Counted from the first letter of the stretch, positions 9,022 to 17,589 are shown. The stretch: DNA of 64,000 nt from Luteolibacter ambystomatis (GCF_018137965.1 NZ_CP073100.1:3855754-3919753); one strand, 5' to 3'. Numbers and translations: made by a program. Notes: generated from the letters alone by a model not told the origin.

Positions 9022-9230
9022 GCGTCTCCAACAGCAAAGGCCTCCTCACCGGCGCCACCAGCCAGCTCCAGGCACAATGGCTGGAAGTCCGTGCCTCCTG
9101 GCGCGACCGCAAGGCCCAGGAATTCGAGCAGGATTATCTCTCGGATCTGGAATCCAGCGTACGCGCCACCGTAAAAGTCATCGAGGATATCGAACGCCTT
9201 CTCCAACAAGTCCATGCCGACTGCGAATGA
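9018..9230 (+). CDS. Second WXG100-like small protein
   Basis: 70 residues, helical and charged. Residues W28-R-D30-x5-F36 match the W43-x-D45-x5-F51 of the protein at 8188-8460 in both spacing and residue type, which suggests the two are paralogues, possibly forming a heterodimer like EsxA/EsxB. It lacks about 20 residues compared with typical WXG100 proteins and has a single C-terminal cysteine (HADCE). Its start overlaps the previous stop in an ATGA, and its end overlaps the ATPase gene by 17 bases, so translation of all three is probably coupled. Confidence 0.7.
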   Translation: MSVSNSKGLLTGATSQLQAQWLEVRASWRDRKAQEFEQDYLSDLESSVRATVKVIEDIERLLQQVHADCE

Positions 9231-12200
9231 CCCCATCGACCCCGGCGAGGTGCTGGGCCGGCTCTCCCGACTGAAGGACGGCGTCACCCACACCGTCGCG
9301 CGCGAACAGGAATTGATGAAATCCCGCGAGGAGCAGCGGGTGCGGGTGATCCGCCAGATTTCCGCACGCGAAAACACGGACTCACAGACCCTCAACGGGC
9401 AGGTGGAGGAATTGCGGAAGGAGCACAAGCACGCGCTCGAACTCCAGCAGGCGATCTACGAGGCACGTCGTATCAAGATCCAGAATGCCTACCACGGCAG
9501 CCGTACTTCGCTGTCCGGACGCATGCAGCTCGTGAAGGACCAGAAGGTCCGCTCCACGCACGGAGCCATGGTCGCGGACAGGCAGCGCCGCCAGAAGGAG
9601 GTGGCCGCCGCCGGGGAAAAGCACGAGGCATTCAAGAATCTGCTGGCTGGCGATCTGCAGGTGCGCGAGGAGGCGAAAATTTCGCTGAAGAAGGCGCTAC
9701 GTTCCTTCGCTCCGCTGCTGCTGCGGAATACCGATATCCATGACAAGGCCGCCGTGAAAGCCGCAGCGGTGGGGACCGCGGAGGAAGTGCGCGCCGCCCT
9801 CCAGGCCGATGTGGAGGAAGCCCGCGCAGCCGCCGAGGCCGCGCATCGCCTGCCGCTGGCGAAGTTGTTCCGCTTCGTACCATGGATCGCCCTGGCCGTG
9901 ATAGCGGCGGGCGTCCACTACTGGCTTTCCCGTTCCGGCACGCCGCTGATGCCGGGACTGGCCATCACGGAAGGGATCCTCGCCGCCGTGTGGCTGCTGG
10001 CACTCGGCCTTTCCTGGTCCACGGGCAGCCGCGGCGCGAAAGCACTGCAATCCGCCCTTATCAACGCGCAGGCGGCACGGGCCTTGTCCGGTGCCCGCGT
10101 GGCGGAACTCAAGGCCGAGGTCGAACAACAGGAGCACGACCAGAACTCACGGATCAGCGAGGTCTTCGGCGAAGCCGACACCGAACTCCGCAAGCTGACG
10201 GCGGAGGAAATGAAGAAGCTCGACCAGAAACACGCGCGCCTGCCTGCGAAGCTCGACAAGCTCCACCAGCGCAATCTGGCGAATCTCAATCGCCGCCATG
10301 AAGCCGCGCTCGGCATGTCCCACTCGGACTCCGCCGAAGTGGCTCTCCAGCGATCCCATGAACGCGATGACGCGATGGCGGTGATCGAATCCGCGATCAA
10401 CCAAACTCTCGGCGAACTGGAGCAGCCATGGGTGGCGGAGATGGTTCCACTGAAGGAACAACTCGATGCCCTCGAAGGTCCGGCTGATGCCCGCTATCCG
10501 GATTGGACACACGACCTTTGTGAAAGCTGGGAGCCGCCTATGGAAACTCCGGCCGCGATCCGCATCGGTCGCATCGCCGTGGATCTGAACAACCTGCCCG
10601 ACGGCATCCCTAAAACCCAGCGGCTCGCTCTTCCCGGCCCTCCGAAGTTCCAGGTGCCGCTGGCGCTCGGCTTCCCCCAGCACGGCTCGCTGATGATCGA
10701 GACCAACGGCGACCCCGCCGCCGCGATCGATGCGATCAATGGCATCGCGCTCCGCCTGCTGGCGAGCCTGCCGCCGGGCCGCTCGTCCTTCGTCTTCATT
10801 GATCCCGTGGGACTCGGTCGCGGCTTCGCCGGGCTGATGCACCTTTCCGACTATGAGGAAACCCTGATCACCCACCGCATCTGGACCCAGACCACCCAGA
10901 TCGAGGAGCGCCTCGCCGAACTCTGCGAGCACATCGAAAAGGTGATCCAGATGTATCTCCGCAACGAGTACGCCACCATCGCCGACTACAACGAGCAGGC
11001 GGGCAGCGTGGCCGAGAAGTATCGCTTCCTGGTGATCGCCGGACTCCCGACCGCCTTCAGCGAAACGGCGGCGAAGCGGCTGCGTTCCATCGCCGCCAGC
11101 GGCGCGCGCTGCGGTGTCCATCTGCTGATCCAGTGCGACCGCAGCCAGCCGATCGAATCCTCACTCGATGAAGAACTGAAACGCGCCTGCCTGCGGGTCA
11201 CGTTGGAGCGCGGCAAATTCCGCCTGAGTGATACCTCCTATGGCACCGGCGAGGTCACCTTCGACACGCCGCCATCCGATGACGATGCCAGCACGCTGAT
11301 CCACCGCATCGGCCAAGCAAGCATCGACTCGAACCGCGTGCAGGTGCCGTTCTCCCAGATCACTCCGCCGGTGGAAGAACGCTGGACCCACGACACCTCC
11401 GAGGAACTGCGCGTGCCGGTCGGGCGCGCGGGCGCGAAGAAGCTTCAGATGCTCGCCATTGGCAAGGGCACCCGCCAGCACGTGCTGGTGGCGGGCAAAA
11501 CCGGTTCCGGCAAATCCACGCTCTTCCACGTCATCATCACCAACCTCGCGCTGTGGTGCGGCCCGGAGCAGGTGGAGTTCTATCTGGTCGACTTCAAGAA
11601 GGGCGTCGAATTCAAGTGCTACGGCACCAAGCGCCTGCCGCATGCGAAGGTGGTGGCGATCGAGAGCGACCGCGAGTTTGCGCTGAGCGTGCTCCAGCAG
11701 GTCGATCACGAGTTGAAGCGCCGCGGCGAACTCTTCCGCAAGGCGGGCTCACAGGATCTCGCCTCCTACAACCGTCACGGCTCGCCCCTGCCCCGCACGC
11801 TGCTGTTGATCGACGAGTTCCAGGAGTTTTTCACCGAAGACGATGCGGTGGCGCAGGAAGCCTCGCTGCTTCTCGACCGCATCGTCCGCCAGGGCCGCGC
11901 CTTCGGCATCCACGTGCTGCTCGGATCGCAGACACTCGGCGGCGCCTACACGCTGGCACGCGCCACGCTCGGCCAGATGGTCATCCGCATCGCGCTCCAG
12001 TGCAATGAAGCGGACGCGCACCTCATCATGGACGAGGACAATCCGGCCCCGCGCCTGCTGACCCGTCCCGGCGAAGGCATCTACAATGACCAGGCCGGTG
12101 CTTTGGCCGCGAACAGCCCGTTCCAGATCGTGTGGCTGTCCGAGCAGGAACGCGACAAGCTGCTGGATGAAGTGGCGGCACTCGGTCGCAAGCACGCCGA

Positions 12201-13074
12201 ATTCCCGGCGGCTCCGATCGTCTTCGAAGGCAACGCTCCGGCGGAAATCCGCGACAACGCCGAACTCGCCGCCGCACTGCGCACCCGGCCGACCACCCGC
12301 CCCGCCGCGGGCCGAGCCTGGCTGGGGGCACCGAACTCGATCAAGGGTCCGACCGAAGCGCGCTTCCAGCGCCAGAGCGGCAGCCACCTGTTGGTCGTCG
12401 GCCAATCCGGCGAGCGAACGTTCTCGCTGCTGCTGGTTTCGATCCTCTCGCTGGCCTCCCAATATCCGGCAGGCCAGGCGGAGTTCTTCATCCTTGATCC
12501 GAATGCCGCGGCTTTGCCGGGCGAGGAATCGTTCCAGCGCCTCACCGCCATGCTGCCGCACAAGGTGCGGATCGGTGGCCCGGCGGAAGCGGCCGTATTG
12601 ATGACCGAACTCAATGCGACCCTCGAAAGCCGCGCTGCCGGCACTCCTGCGGATTCTCCGGAGATCTTCCTGATCGTCCGTGACCTGCAACGCTTCAAAG
12701 CGCTGCGCCCCGAGGATGACTTCCGCTTCTCGATGGATGACGACGCCTCCGCCGCGAGTGCTTCGCAGATCCTCGCGAACGTTCTCAACGAAGGCGGCCC
12801 CGCTGGTATCCACGTGCTTGCCTCCACGGACACCTGGAACAACGTCAGCCGCTGGATTCCGCGCAAGCTGATGGCGGAGTTCGAAATGCGCGTGCTGTTC
12901 CAGATGAGTGCGAACGACTCCGCCAACCTCATCGACGGCCCTGCCGCATCCGGCCTCGGCCTGCACCGTGCGCTCTTCCACAACGAGCACCTCGGCAGCG
13001 ACGAAACCTTCCGCCCTTACGCGCTGCCGGACGACGAGTGGCTGGAGGAAACCAAAGCCCGTCTCCAAAACTGA
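9214..13074 (+). CDS. FtsK/SpoIIIE-family ATPase, EssC/EccC-like (type VII-like secretion motor)
   Basis: 1286 residues. Residues about 25-215 are coiled coil, with two transmembrane helices at about 221-238 and 248-268 and a second coiled coil at about 270-440. Three FtsK-like modules follow. D1 (about 490-690; GSLMIETNGD, FVFIDPVGLG) lacks a P-loop. D2 (about 735-960) is intact, with Walker A GKTGSGKST at 761-769 and Walker B LLLIDEF at 863-869. D3 (about 1040-1280) has a degenerate P-loop, GQSGERTFS (1063-1071), with no lysine. A membrane-tethered chain of three ATPase modules is the EssC/EccC plan. There is no FHA domain and no gamma DNA-binding domain, so a DNA translocase role is unlikely. 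The upstream neighbours encode WXG-like proteins. Confidence 0.85.
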   Translation: MPTANDPIDPGEVLGRLSRLKDGVTHTVAREQELMKSREEQRVRVIRQISARENTDSQTLNGQVEELRKEHKHALELQQAIYEARRIKIQNAYHGSRTSLSGRMQLVKDQKVRSTHGAMVADRQRRQKEVAAAGEKHEAFKNLLAGDLQVREEAKISLKKALRSFAPLLLRNTDIHDKAAVKAAAVGTAEEVRAALQADVEEARAAAEAAHRLPLAKLFRFVPWIALAVIAAGVHYWLSRSGTPLMPGLAITEGILAAVWLLALGLSWSTGSRGAKALQSALINAQAARALSGARVAELKAEVEQQEHDQNSRISEVFGEADTELRKLTAEEMKKLDQKHARLPAKLDKLHQRNLANLNRRHEAALGMSHSDSAEVALQRSHERDDAMAVIESAINQTLGELEQPWVAEMVPLKEQLDALEGPADARYPDWTHDLCESWEPPMETPAAIRIGRIAVDLNNLPDGIPKTQRLALPGPPKFQVPLALGFPQHGSLMIETNGDPAAAIDAINGIALRLLASLPPGRSSFVFIDPVGLGRGFAGLMHLSDYEETLITHRIWTQTTQIEERLAELCEHIEKVIQMYLRNEYATIADYNEQAGSVAEKYRFLVIAGLPTAFSETAAKRLRSIAASGARCGVHLLIQCDRSQPIESSLDEELKRACLRVTLERGKFRLSDTSYGTGEVTFDTPPSDDDASTLIHRIGQASIDSNRVQVPFSQITPPVEERWTHDTSEELRVPVGRAGAKKLQMLAIGKGTRQHVLVAGKTGSGKSTLFHVIITNLALWCGPEQVEFYLVDFKKGVEFKCYGTKRLPHAKVVAIESDREFALSVLQQVDHELKRRGELFRKAGSQDLASYNRHGSPLPRTLLLIDEFQEFFTEDDAVAQEASLLLDRIVRQGRAFGIHVLLGSQTLGGAYTLARATLGQMVIRIALQCNEADAHLIMDEDNPAPRLLTRPGEGIYNDQAGALAANSPFQIVWLSEQERDKLLDEVAALGRKHAEFPAAPIVFEGNAPAEIRDNAELAAALRTRPTTRPAAGRAWLGAPNSIKGPTEARFQRQSGSHLLVVGQSGERTFSLLLVSILSLASQYPAGQAEFFILDPNAAALPGEESFQRLTAMLPHKVRIGGPAEAAVLMTELNATLESRAAGTPADSPEIFLIVRDLQRFKALRPEDDFRFSMDDDASAASASQILANVLNEGGPAGIHVLASTDTWNNVSRWIPRKLMAEFEMRVLFQMSANDSANLIDGPAASGLGLHRALFHNEHLGSDETFRPYALPDDEWLEETKARLQN

Positions 13075-13076
13075 AA

Positions 13077-13105
13077 CAGCGCGGGGATCATCCCCGCGCT
13101 GCTTT
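13077..13105. terminator. Stem-loop after the type VII-like operon
   Basis: A perfect 11-bp stem (CAGCGCGGGGA at 13077-13087 with TCCCCGCGCTG at 13091-13101) and a 3-base loop begin three bases after the ATPase stop codon. The following CTTTG gives only a weak T tract on the plus strand. The convergent lipoprotein gene ends at 13128, so the hairpin may serve both directions. Confidence 0.7.
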
Positions 13106-13127
13106 GAAAAACGAATCAAGACCGGAC

Positions 13128-13841
13128 TCAGCGGCCGCCGGGCTTCACACCCGTCTTGGCATCCAGCGCCCGGATCGCCGAAATCGTGAGGTTCTGCACC
13201 GCCTCGTCAAACGCCTGCGAAGTCGCCTTCGGATTGGAGGCGAAATGGGTCAGCGGATAGGTGTGGGAACCCGCATCGCCCACCACCTGGGTATCGAGCA
13301 GTTTTTCACCGGCGGCGGTTACCTTGAGATTCCCGGTGATCACCGGGCGCACCAGCACCTCGCCATCGGCTTTGCCGGAGCGGACATAACGGTAGTGTTC
13401 GATGGACAGGCTGACATAGTTGGGAGAAGACGACTGGATCTTGCCGCGGAAGAAGGGTTGCTGGGCGAGGTTCGTGGCGAAGGCGGTTTGGGCGCGCTTG
13501 CCGAGGTCGGTAGGTAGGTTTTGCGGTGCCTTGGCGATGGCATCGGCATATTTGCTTTCGAACATCTTCTGTTGGATCGCCTCGGCGATCTCGCTCCCGA
13601 GCGCGAGGATCGCTCCCACCGCGGCCCCCTGTCCAAAGCTGCCATTCCCCACCTGGCCGTAGTAGTGGACCTGAACATCCTGCGCACCCAGCGGAGACTG
13701 ATACGCATCCTTCGCCACCTGCACCTGGGTGACCGCCACCGTGGAAAGTTTCGCCTTCTGGGATTCGGTCCACTGGGCGCACGAAGAAAGCACCAGTGAA
13801 GCAACCGCCACACATGCCAAAGTCAAATTACGATATGTCAT
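13128..13841 (-). CDS. Predicted lipoprotein, unknown function
   Basis: 237 residues with a lipoprotein signal peptide ending in the lipobox LSSC (C21), so it is probably anchored in the outer or inner membrane. The body has a Gly-rich hydrophobic stretch (GSFGQGAAVGAILALGSEI, about 70-88), then a beta-rich region with a KVTAAGEKLLDTQVVG segment. I do not recognise the family. It is convergent with the type VII-like operon, and a hairpin lies between them, so it is probably not part of that operon. Confidence 0.75.
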   Translation of the reverse strand: MTYRNLTLACVAVASLVLSSCAQWTESQKAKLSTVAVTQVQVAKDAYQSPLGAQDVQVHYYGQVGNGSFGQGAAVGAILALGSEIAEAIQQKMFESKYADAIAKAPQNLPTDLGKRAQTAFATNLAQQPFFRGKIQSSSPNYVSLSIEHYRYVRSGKADGEVLVRPVITGNLKVTAAGEKLLDTQVVGDAGSHTYPLTHFASNPKATSQAFDEAVQNLTISAIRALDAKTGVKPGGR

Positions 13842-13997
13842 CGCGGCGGGTTATGCCCGAAAACCCGCGCCCGTCAATTCCCAGCTGGGATGACGAGCGT
13901 GGCAGGAAGGACACACGGAACGGAATGAACGTGGAGATATGGGGCGCAGCCACGATTTCGGCACAAACCTGTAACACTCGCCCCCGCGGCTTTTCAA

Positions 13998-14012
13998 AGT
14001 CGCGGAGCGACT
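13998..14012. repeat. Short palindrome (REP-like)
   Basis: AGTCGC-GGA-GCGACT, a 6-bp palindrome with a 3-base loop, lies in the 207-base gap between the lipoprotein start and the stop of the SH3-like gene. An offset palindrome, CCGCG...CGCGG (about 13984-14006), overlaps it. The gap is otherwise featureless apart from probable promoter DNA for the lipoprotein gene. Confidence 0.4.
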
Positions 14013-14048
14013 GGAAGAGTCGGAGGTCATCGGTGCCGACTGCCGGGC

Positions 14049-14813
14049 TCACCACCCGAACACCACCGGCGGCACGATGAGACGCACATCCCCGGCGCCG
14101 CGGCGGTTGTTCTCGCTTTCCTCGATCGCGGAAACGAAGCCATTGTCGAACTCGACGGAGGTCTTCCCCTTCTCAATCCGCGTCACGCTGACGAGCTGGC
14201 GGAAAAGATTTCCCGTATAGGGGTCACGGACGAGGGCGTAGTTTTTCTGATCCTCGTAGTCGATGTACTCCCACCGCCCGCTCTCACCCTTGCCGGTCTT
14301 TCGGACATCGGTTCTGGTGGGCTTGCCGAGCGAAGCGGCGACTTCGGACACCGTCATGCCCACGGCGACCTGGTGGTTCGCGACCAAGCGTTGGACCACG
14401 ATCTGACGGCTGTAGAGCTTCTTGAGATTCTCGACGAAATTCGGGTCTTTCGAGGAGAATGCCCACGGCGGCACCCATCCGACGAGATCGTCACGGGTCC
14501 CCTTGCCGCGGACATAATAAGCGCGCTCCGTCATGGCCTCCAGCTTCACCGTCTGATCGGCGCGGATAAATCCCACCCGGTGGTTGCCTTCCTTGTCCGA
14601 GAAAACAGGCGCTTCCTTGATGATCGTCAGTTCGACCGGGCGCTTCGCGGGATCGTTGAAATAAACGACCCCCGGTTCCATCTCCAGTTTCGACTGGCGG
14701 TCTCGCTCATTGCGCTTGATGCCGCTGAAGCGCCCGCTTTGGGCGAATGCCGGAGCCGCCACCAGCAGGCAGAAGCAAAAAACGGCGGGGAGACGGAAAG
14801 CCATGGGTTTCAT
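14049..14813 (-). CDS. Secreted protein with SH3-like domain, unknown function
   Basis: 254 residues with a signal peptide (MKPMAFRLPAVFCFCLLVAAPAFAQS). Residues about 55-125 look like a bacterial SH3 fold (LTIIKEAPVFSDKEGNHRVGFI ... YYVRGKGTRDDLVGWVPPWAF), the kind used for peptide or wall binding. A second region (about 150-225) has MTVSEVAASLGKPTRT, reminiscent of the SmpA/OmlA-type 'V-x-x-LGxP' turn. The ATG at 14813 is chosen because the signal peptide begins there; an upstream open frame is only the antisense of hemL. It is divergent from hemL. Confidence 0.75.
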   Translation of the reverse strand: MKPMAFRLPAVFCFCLLVAAPAFAQSGRFSGIKRNERDRQSKLEMEPGVVYFNDPAKRPVELTIIKEAPVFSDKEGNHRVGFIRADQTVKLEAMTERAYYVRGKGTRDDLVGWVPPWAFSSKDPNFVENLKKLYSRQIVVQRLVANHQVAVGMTVSEVAASLGKPTRTDVRKTGKGESGRWEYIDYEDQKNYALVRDPYTGNLFRQLVSVTRIEKGKTSVEFDNGFVSAIEESENNRRGAGDVRLIVPPVVFGW

Positions 14814-14948
14814 GATGTTGGCACCATAGGCGAGGGCGGTGAAAAGCCCAAGCTGGATTCTTGGGACGGATGCTGGGCGGGCTCCATTCATCGAAATTTC
14901 ATCCACCTTGGGATTGGACGCGGCAGGTCCGGCGGGCATCCTTCCGGC

Positions 14949-16238
14949 ATGAACTCGCCCGGCCCGCTCTCGCAGAAACTTTTCGCCACCGCCAAGGAAC
15001 TCATTCCCGGCGGCGTGAACTCCCCGGTCCGCGCCTTCCGCAATGTGGGCGGCGAGCCGTTCTTCGTCCGCAGCGCCAAGGGCAGCCGCATCCAGGACGT
15101 GGATGGGAAGACCTACATCGACTACATCGGCTCCTGGGGCCCGAACATCCTCGGCCACGCCCCGGCGGTGGTGACGAACACCATCCACGAGGTGGCCAAG
15201 TCCGGCGTGTCCTTCGGCATTCCGAATCCCTTCGAGGTGGAGATGGCCCGCACCATCACCGAGTGGGTGCCCTCCGTGCAAAAAGTCCGCATGACCAGCA
15301 GCGGCACCGAGGCGACCATGTCCGCCATCCGCGTGGCCCGCGGTTTCACCAAGCGCGACTACATCATCAAGTTCGACGGCTGCTACCACGGCCACAGTGA
15401 TTCCCTGCTCGTCGCCGCCGGTTCCGGCGCACTGACCCACGGCGAGCCGGACTCCGCCGGGGTGCCGAAGGCCTTCGCGGAAAAAACCATCGTGCTGCCT
15501 TACAACAATCCGGCGGCACTGGAAAAAGTCTTCGCCGAGCAGGGCGAGCAGATCGCCGCGATCATCGTGGAGTCCTATCCCGCGAATGCCGGATTCGTGC
15601 TGCCGAAACCGGGCTACCTCGACCTGCTCAGTTCCATCACGAAGAAATACGGCGCGCTGTTGATCTTCGATGAAGTGATGACCGGCTTCCGCCTCGGCAA
15701 GGCGGGCGTGCAGGGTCTCGAAAACCTCACGCCGGACCTGAGCTGCTTCGGCAAGGTGATCGGCGGCGGCCTGCCGGTCGGTGCCTTCGGCGGTCGCGCG
15801 GAGGTCATGGACATGCTCGCGCCGGTCGGCCCGGTGTATCAGGCGGGCACGCTCTCCGGCAATCCGTTGGCGATGGCAGCCGGTCTGGCGCAACTCAAGG
15901 AACTCTCCAAGGCTTCCGGCTTCCCGCGTCTGGAAGAACTCGGCGCGTATTTTGAAAAAGGCCTGCACCGCGTCTTCACCGAGCGCGGCATCCCCTACCG
16001 CCTCAATCGCGTCGGCTCGATGTTCTGCCTGTTCTTCACCGACCGCGAGATCGTGAACGTGGATGACGTGATGAAGCAGGACCTGGAACTGTTTAAGAAG
16101 TTCTTCTGGGGCTGCCTTGAGAAAGGCATCTACATCGCACCGAGTCCGTACGAAACCGGCTTCCTCTCTCTCGCCCACACGGAGGCGGATCTGGATGACA
16201 CGCTGACGGTATTCGAGGAAGTGCTGAAGGGAATCTAA
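14949..16238 (+). CDS. hemL: Glutamate-1-semialdehyde 2,1-aminomutase
   Basis: PLP enzyme converting glutamate 1-semialdehyde to 5-aminolevulinate in the C5 route to haem. The 429-residue product starts SQKLFATAKELIPGGVNSPVRAFRNVGG, the family hallmark, and has the SSGTEATMSAIR phosphate-binding segment, IFDEVMTGFR, and the Schiff-base lysine K269 in CFGKVIGGGLP. Length and end are normal. With hemB at 27880 it shows that tetrapyrrole synthesis goes by the C5 pathway. The stop codon is at the edge of a 19-bp inverted repeat. Confidence 0.96.
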   Translation: MNSPGPLSQKLFATAKELIPGGVNSPVRAFRNVGGEPFFVRSAKGSRIQDVDGKTYIDYIGSWGPNILGHAPAVVTNTIHEVAKSGVSFGIPNPFEVEMARTITEWVPSVQKVRMTSSGTEATMSAIRVARGFTKRDYIIKFDGCYHGHSDSLLVAAGSGALTHGEPDSAGVPKAFAEKTIVLPYNNPAALEKVFAEQGEQIAAIIVESYPANAGFVLPKPGYLDLLSSITKKYGALLIFDEVMTGFRLGKAGVQGLENLTPDLSCFGKVIGGGLPVGAFGGRAEVMDMLAPVGPVYQAGTLSGNPLAMAAGLAQLKELSKASGFPRLEELGAYFEKGLHRVFTERGIPYRLNRVGSMFCLFFTDREIVNVDDVMKQDLELFKKFFWGCLEKGIYIAPSPYETGFLSLAHTEADLDDTLTVFEEVLKGI

Positions 16239-16315
16239 GTTCGTAGTTCCTCCTTCGGGAGAGTTTCTAAAACTACAGGCTCTTCCCAGCCCTTCTGAAG
16301 GAGGAACTACGAACT
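16238..16315. repeat. Palindromic intergenic element at the hemL stop
   Basis: Perfect 19-bp inverted arms at 16238-16256 (AGTTCGTAGTTCCTCCTTC) and 16297-16315, separated by 40 bases. The left arm begins on the last base of the hemL stop codon. It could fold into one long hairpin acting as a terminator, or be a mobile REP/MITE-type element. The rest of the gap to 16503 holds nothing recognisable. Confidence 0.75.
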
Positions 16316-16502
16316 CTGAAAACACACAAATACGAGTGAGTGTGGCAGCAAAGGGCGTGAAGCACGCCAGAGATGCGAAGGCGATCCGGCCAAGGGAGAT
16401 CACCTCACCGGCCAAATCCCTGTTTTCGTTGCTGCGGAAATGCCCGGACGATCTCTCGAAATGGGTTCGTCCCCGATCCAAGGAGTCATCACGAAGTCTC
16501 CA

Positions 16503-16838
16503 ATGAACCGCAAACCCCAACTCGACGCCACACAGTGGGAAAAGATCGCAGGCCACTGGCCGCTTGTGATTCCAACATTCATCGCGATGGCCGCTTCATG
16601 GATTGGCCCATTGATTCTCAAGTCGGGGAATATCGGACTTGGTTTCGTACTGGAGCTCATGATCACGAGTGCCGCACTGATCGGATGGGCGAAGTTTCCA
16701 GCCTACCGGAGCGGCCGGATTTTTTCCTGGGGAACGAAAACCGTGCCCGCCTCACGGGCTTGGGCATATCGATGGGGTTGGCTGATGTTTTTGAGCGGAA
16801 TGGTGCTGGCGCTGCTGCTCATCAGCATGATGGCGTGA
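16503..16838 (+). CDS. Small membrane protein, unknown
   Basis: 111 residues with about three hydrophobic helices (LVIPTFIAMAASWIGPLIL, FVLELMITSAALIGWA, WGWLMFLSGMVLALLLI). There is no recognised family. The ATG at 16503 gives a charged cytosolic N-terminus (MNRKPQLDATQWEK). Codon use is less GC-biased at third positions than in flanking genes, as in the next small gene, so recent acquisition or a fast-evolving orphan is possible. Confidence 0.55.
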   Translation: MNRKPQLDATQWEKIAGHWPLVIPTFIAMAASWIGPLILKSGNIGLGFVLELMITSAALIGWAKFPAYRSGRIFSWGTKTVPASRAWAYRWGWLMFLSGMVLALLLISMMA

Positions 16839-16869
16839 CAGTGTCGCGGAAATCCCATTCCATCGCGAC

Positions 16870-17247
16870 ATGAAGGGGTTCATCGGATTCATGAAATTCT
16901 TCGCACTCCTCGCTGCTTTCTCCATTCCGTGTGCTCTGGCTTGGTCATGCTTTGTCACCGACCGCCTCTACCACTGCCCGGACTCCCTGCCCGGGGATTA
17001 TTTCTCTCCGGGAAAATGGGTGCATGATCCCGTGGTGGCCAGGAAGGATGTCATTGGGCCGGAAGCCCACCCTCAAGCGGACTCAATCAAAACGGGTTGG
17101 AGCCAAAACCAGCTCCTCGCCTTGTGGTTCACGTTTTTCGTTCCATCTACAGCAGCCAGCGCCTTTCTCGCACGTCTGCCATGGAGAGATCGACGCACCC
17201 GGTGCCTACGACCGCATGAATTTCCATTGTCAGCCTCCCACCGATGA
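16870..17247 (+). CDS. Small membrane/secreted protein, unknown
   Basis: 125 residues. An N-terminal hydrophobic segment (FMKFFALLAAFSIPCALAW) is a signal anchor or signal peptide; a loop with two cysteines (SCFVTDRLYHCPDS) follows, then a second hydrophobic stretch (LLALWFTFFVPSTAASAFLA) and a basic tail. It lies 31 bases after the previous small membrane gene and 18 bases before the next gene, so the three may be one transcript. An in-frame ATG at 16891 could also be the start. No family is recognised. Confidence 0.5.
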   Translation: MKGFIGFMKFFALLAAFSIPCALAWSCFVTDRLYHCPDSLPGDYFSPGKWVHDPVVARKDVIGPEAHPQADSIKTGWSQNQLLALWFTFFVPSTAASAFLARLPWRDRRTRCLRPHEFPLSASHR

Positions 17248-17265
17248 CATTGAAAGGGCCGCCGC

Positions 17266-17544
17266 ATGTCCTTTCCCCGCAACAAAGCCACCCGCAAGAA
17301 CTACAAGGACACCCAGTACCTGTGGTACATGGCCCACAAGGACGGCAAGACCGAGCTGCAGATCGAAATGACGGCGTCGGTGAACGGCCAAACCTTGATC
17401 GCCGATCTGCCACGGATCGTGAACCAGACCATGATCGAGGCGGCGATCGACTACGGCCGCAAGGCGGGCTGGACGCCGGATCAGGCCGGGCCGCCATTCC
17501 GCTGCAAGTATCTGCGCGGACAATTCACCCGACTGGAAGACTGA
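17266..17544 (+). CDS. Conserved-looking small cytosolic protein, unknown
   Basis: 92 residues, soluble and mixed in charge, with a central segment SVNGQTLIADLPRIVNQTMIEAAIDYGRKAGWTPDQAG. A purine-rich stretch (GAAAGGG) precedes the ATG at a usual ribosome-binding distance. Third-position GC is high, as in core genes, unlike the two small genes before it. I do not recognise a family and cannot infer a function. Confidence 0.6.
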   Translation: MSFPRNKATRKNYKDTQYLWYMAHKDGKTELQIEMTASVNGQTLIADLPRIVNQTMIEAAIDYGRKAGWTPDQAGPPFRCKYLRGQFTRLED

Positions 17545-17589
17545 CCCTGCGTTTTGACGCGGCCGATGAGCCGTGCTAACAAGGGCACC

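Noticed and set aside
9214-13074. Chromosome-segregation FtsK
   Set aside because: It lacks four N-terminal membrane helices and the C-terminal gamma domain, has three rather than one ATPase module, and lies with WXG-like genes.
14820-16556. Long open frame antisense to hemL (runs on from the SH3-like gene)
   Set aside because: High GC at third positions leaves the antisense frame open. hemL on the plus strand has full homology; only 14049-14813 of this frame encodes a plausible protein with a signal peptide.
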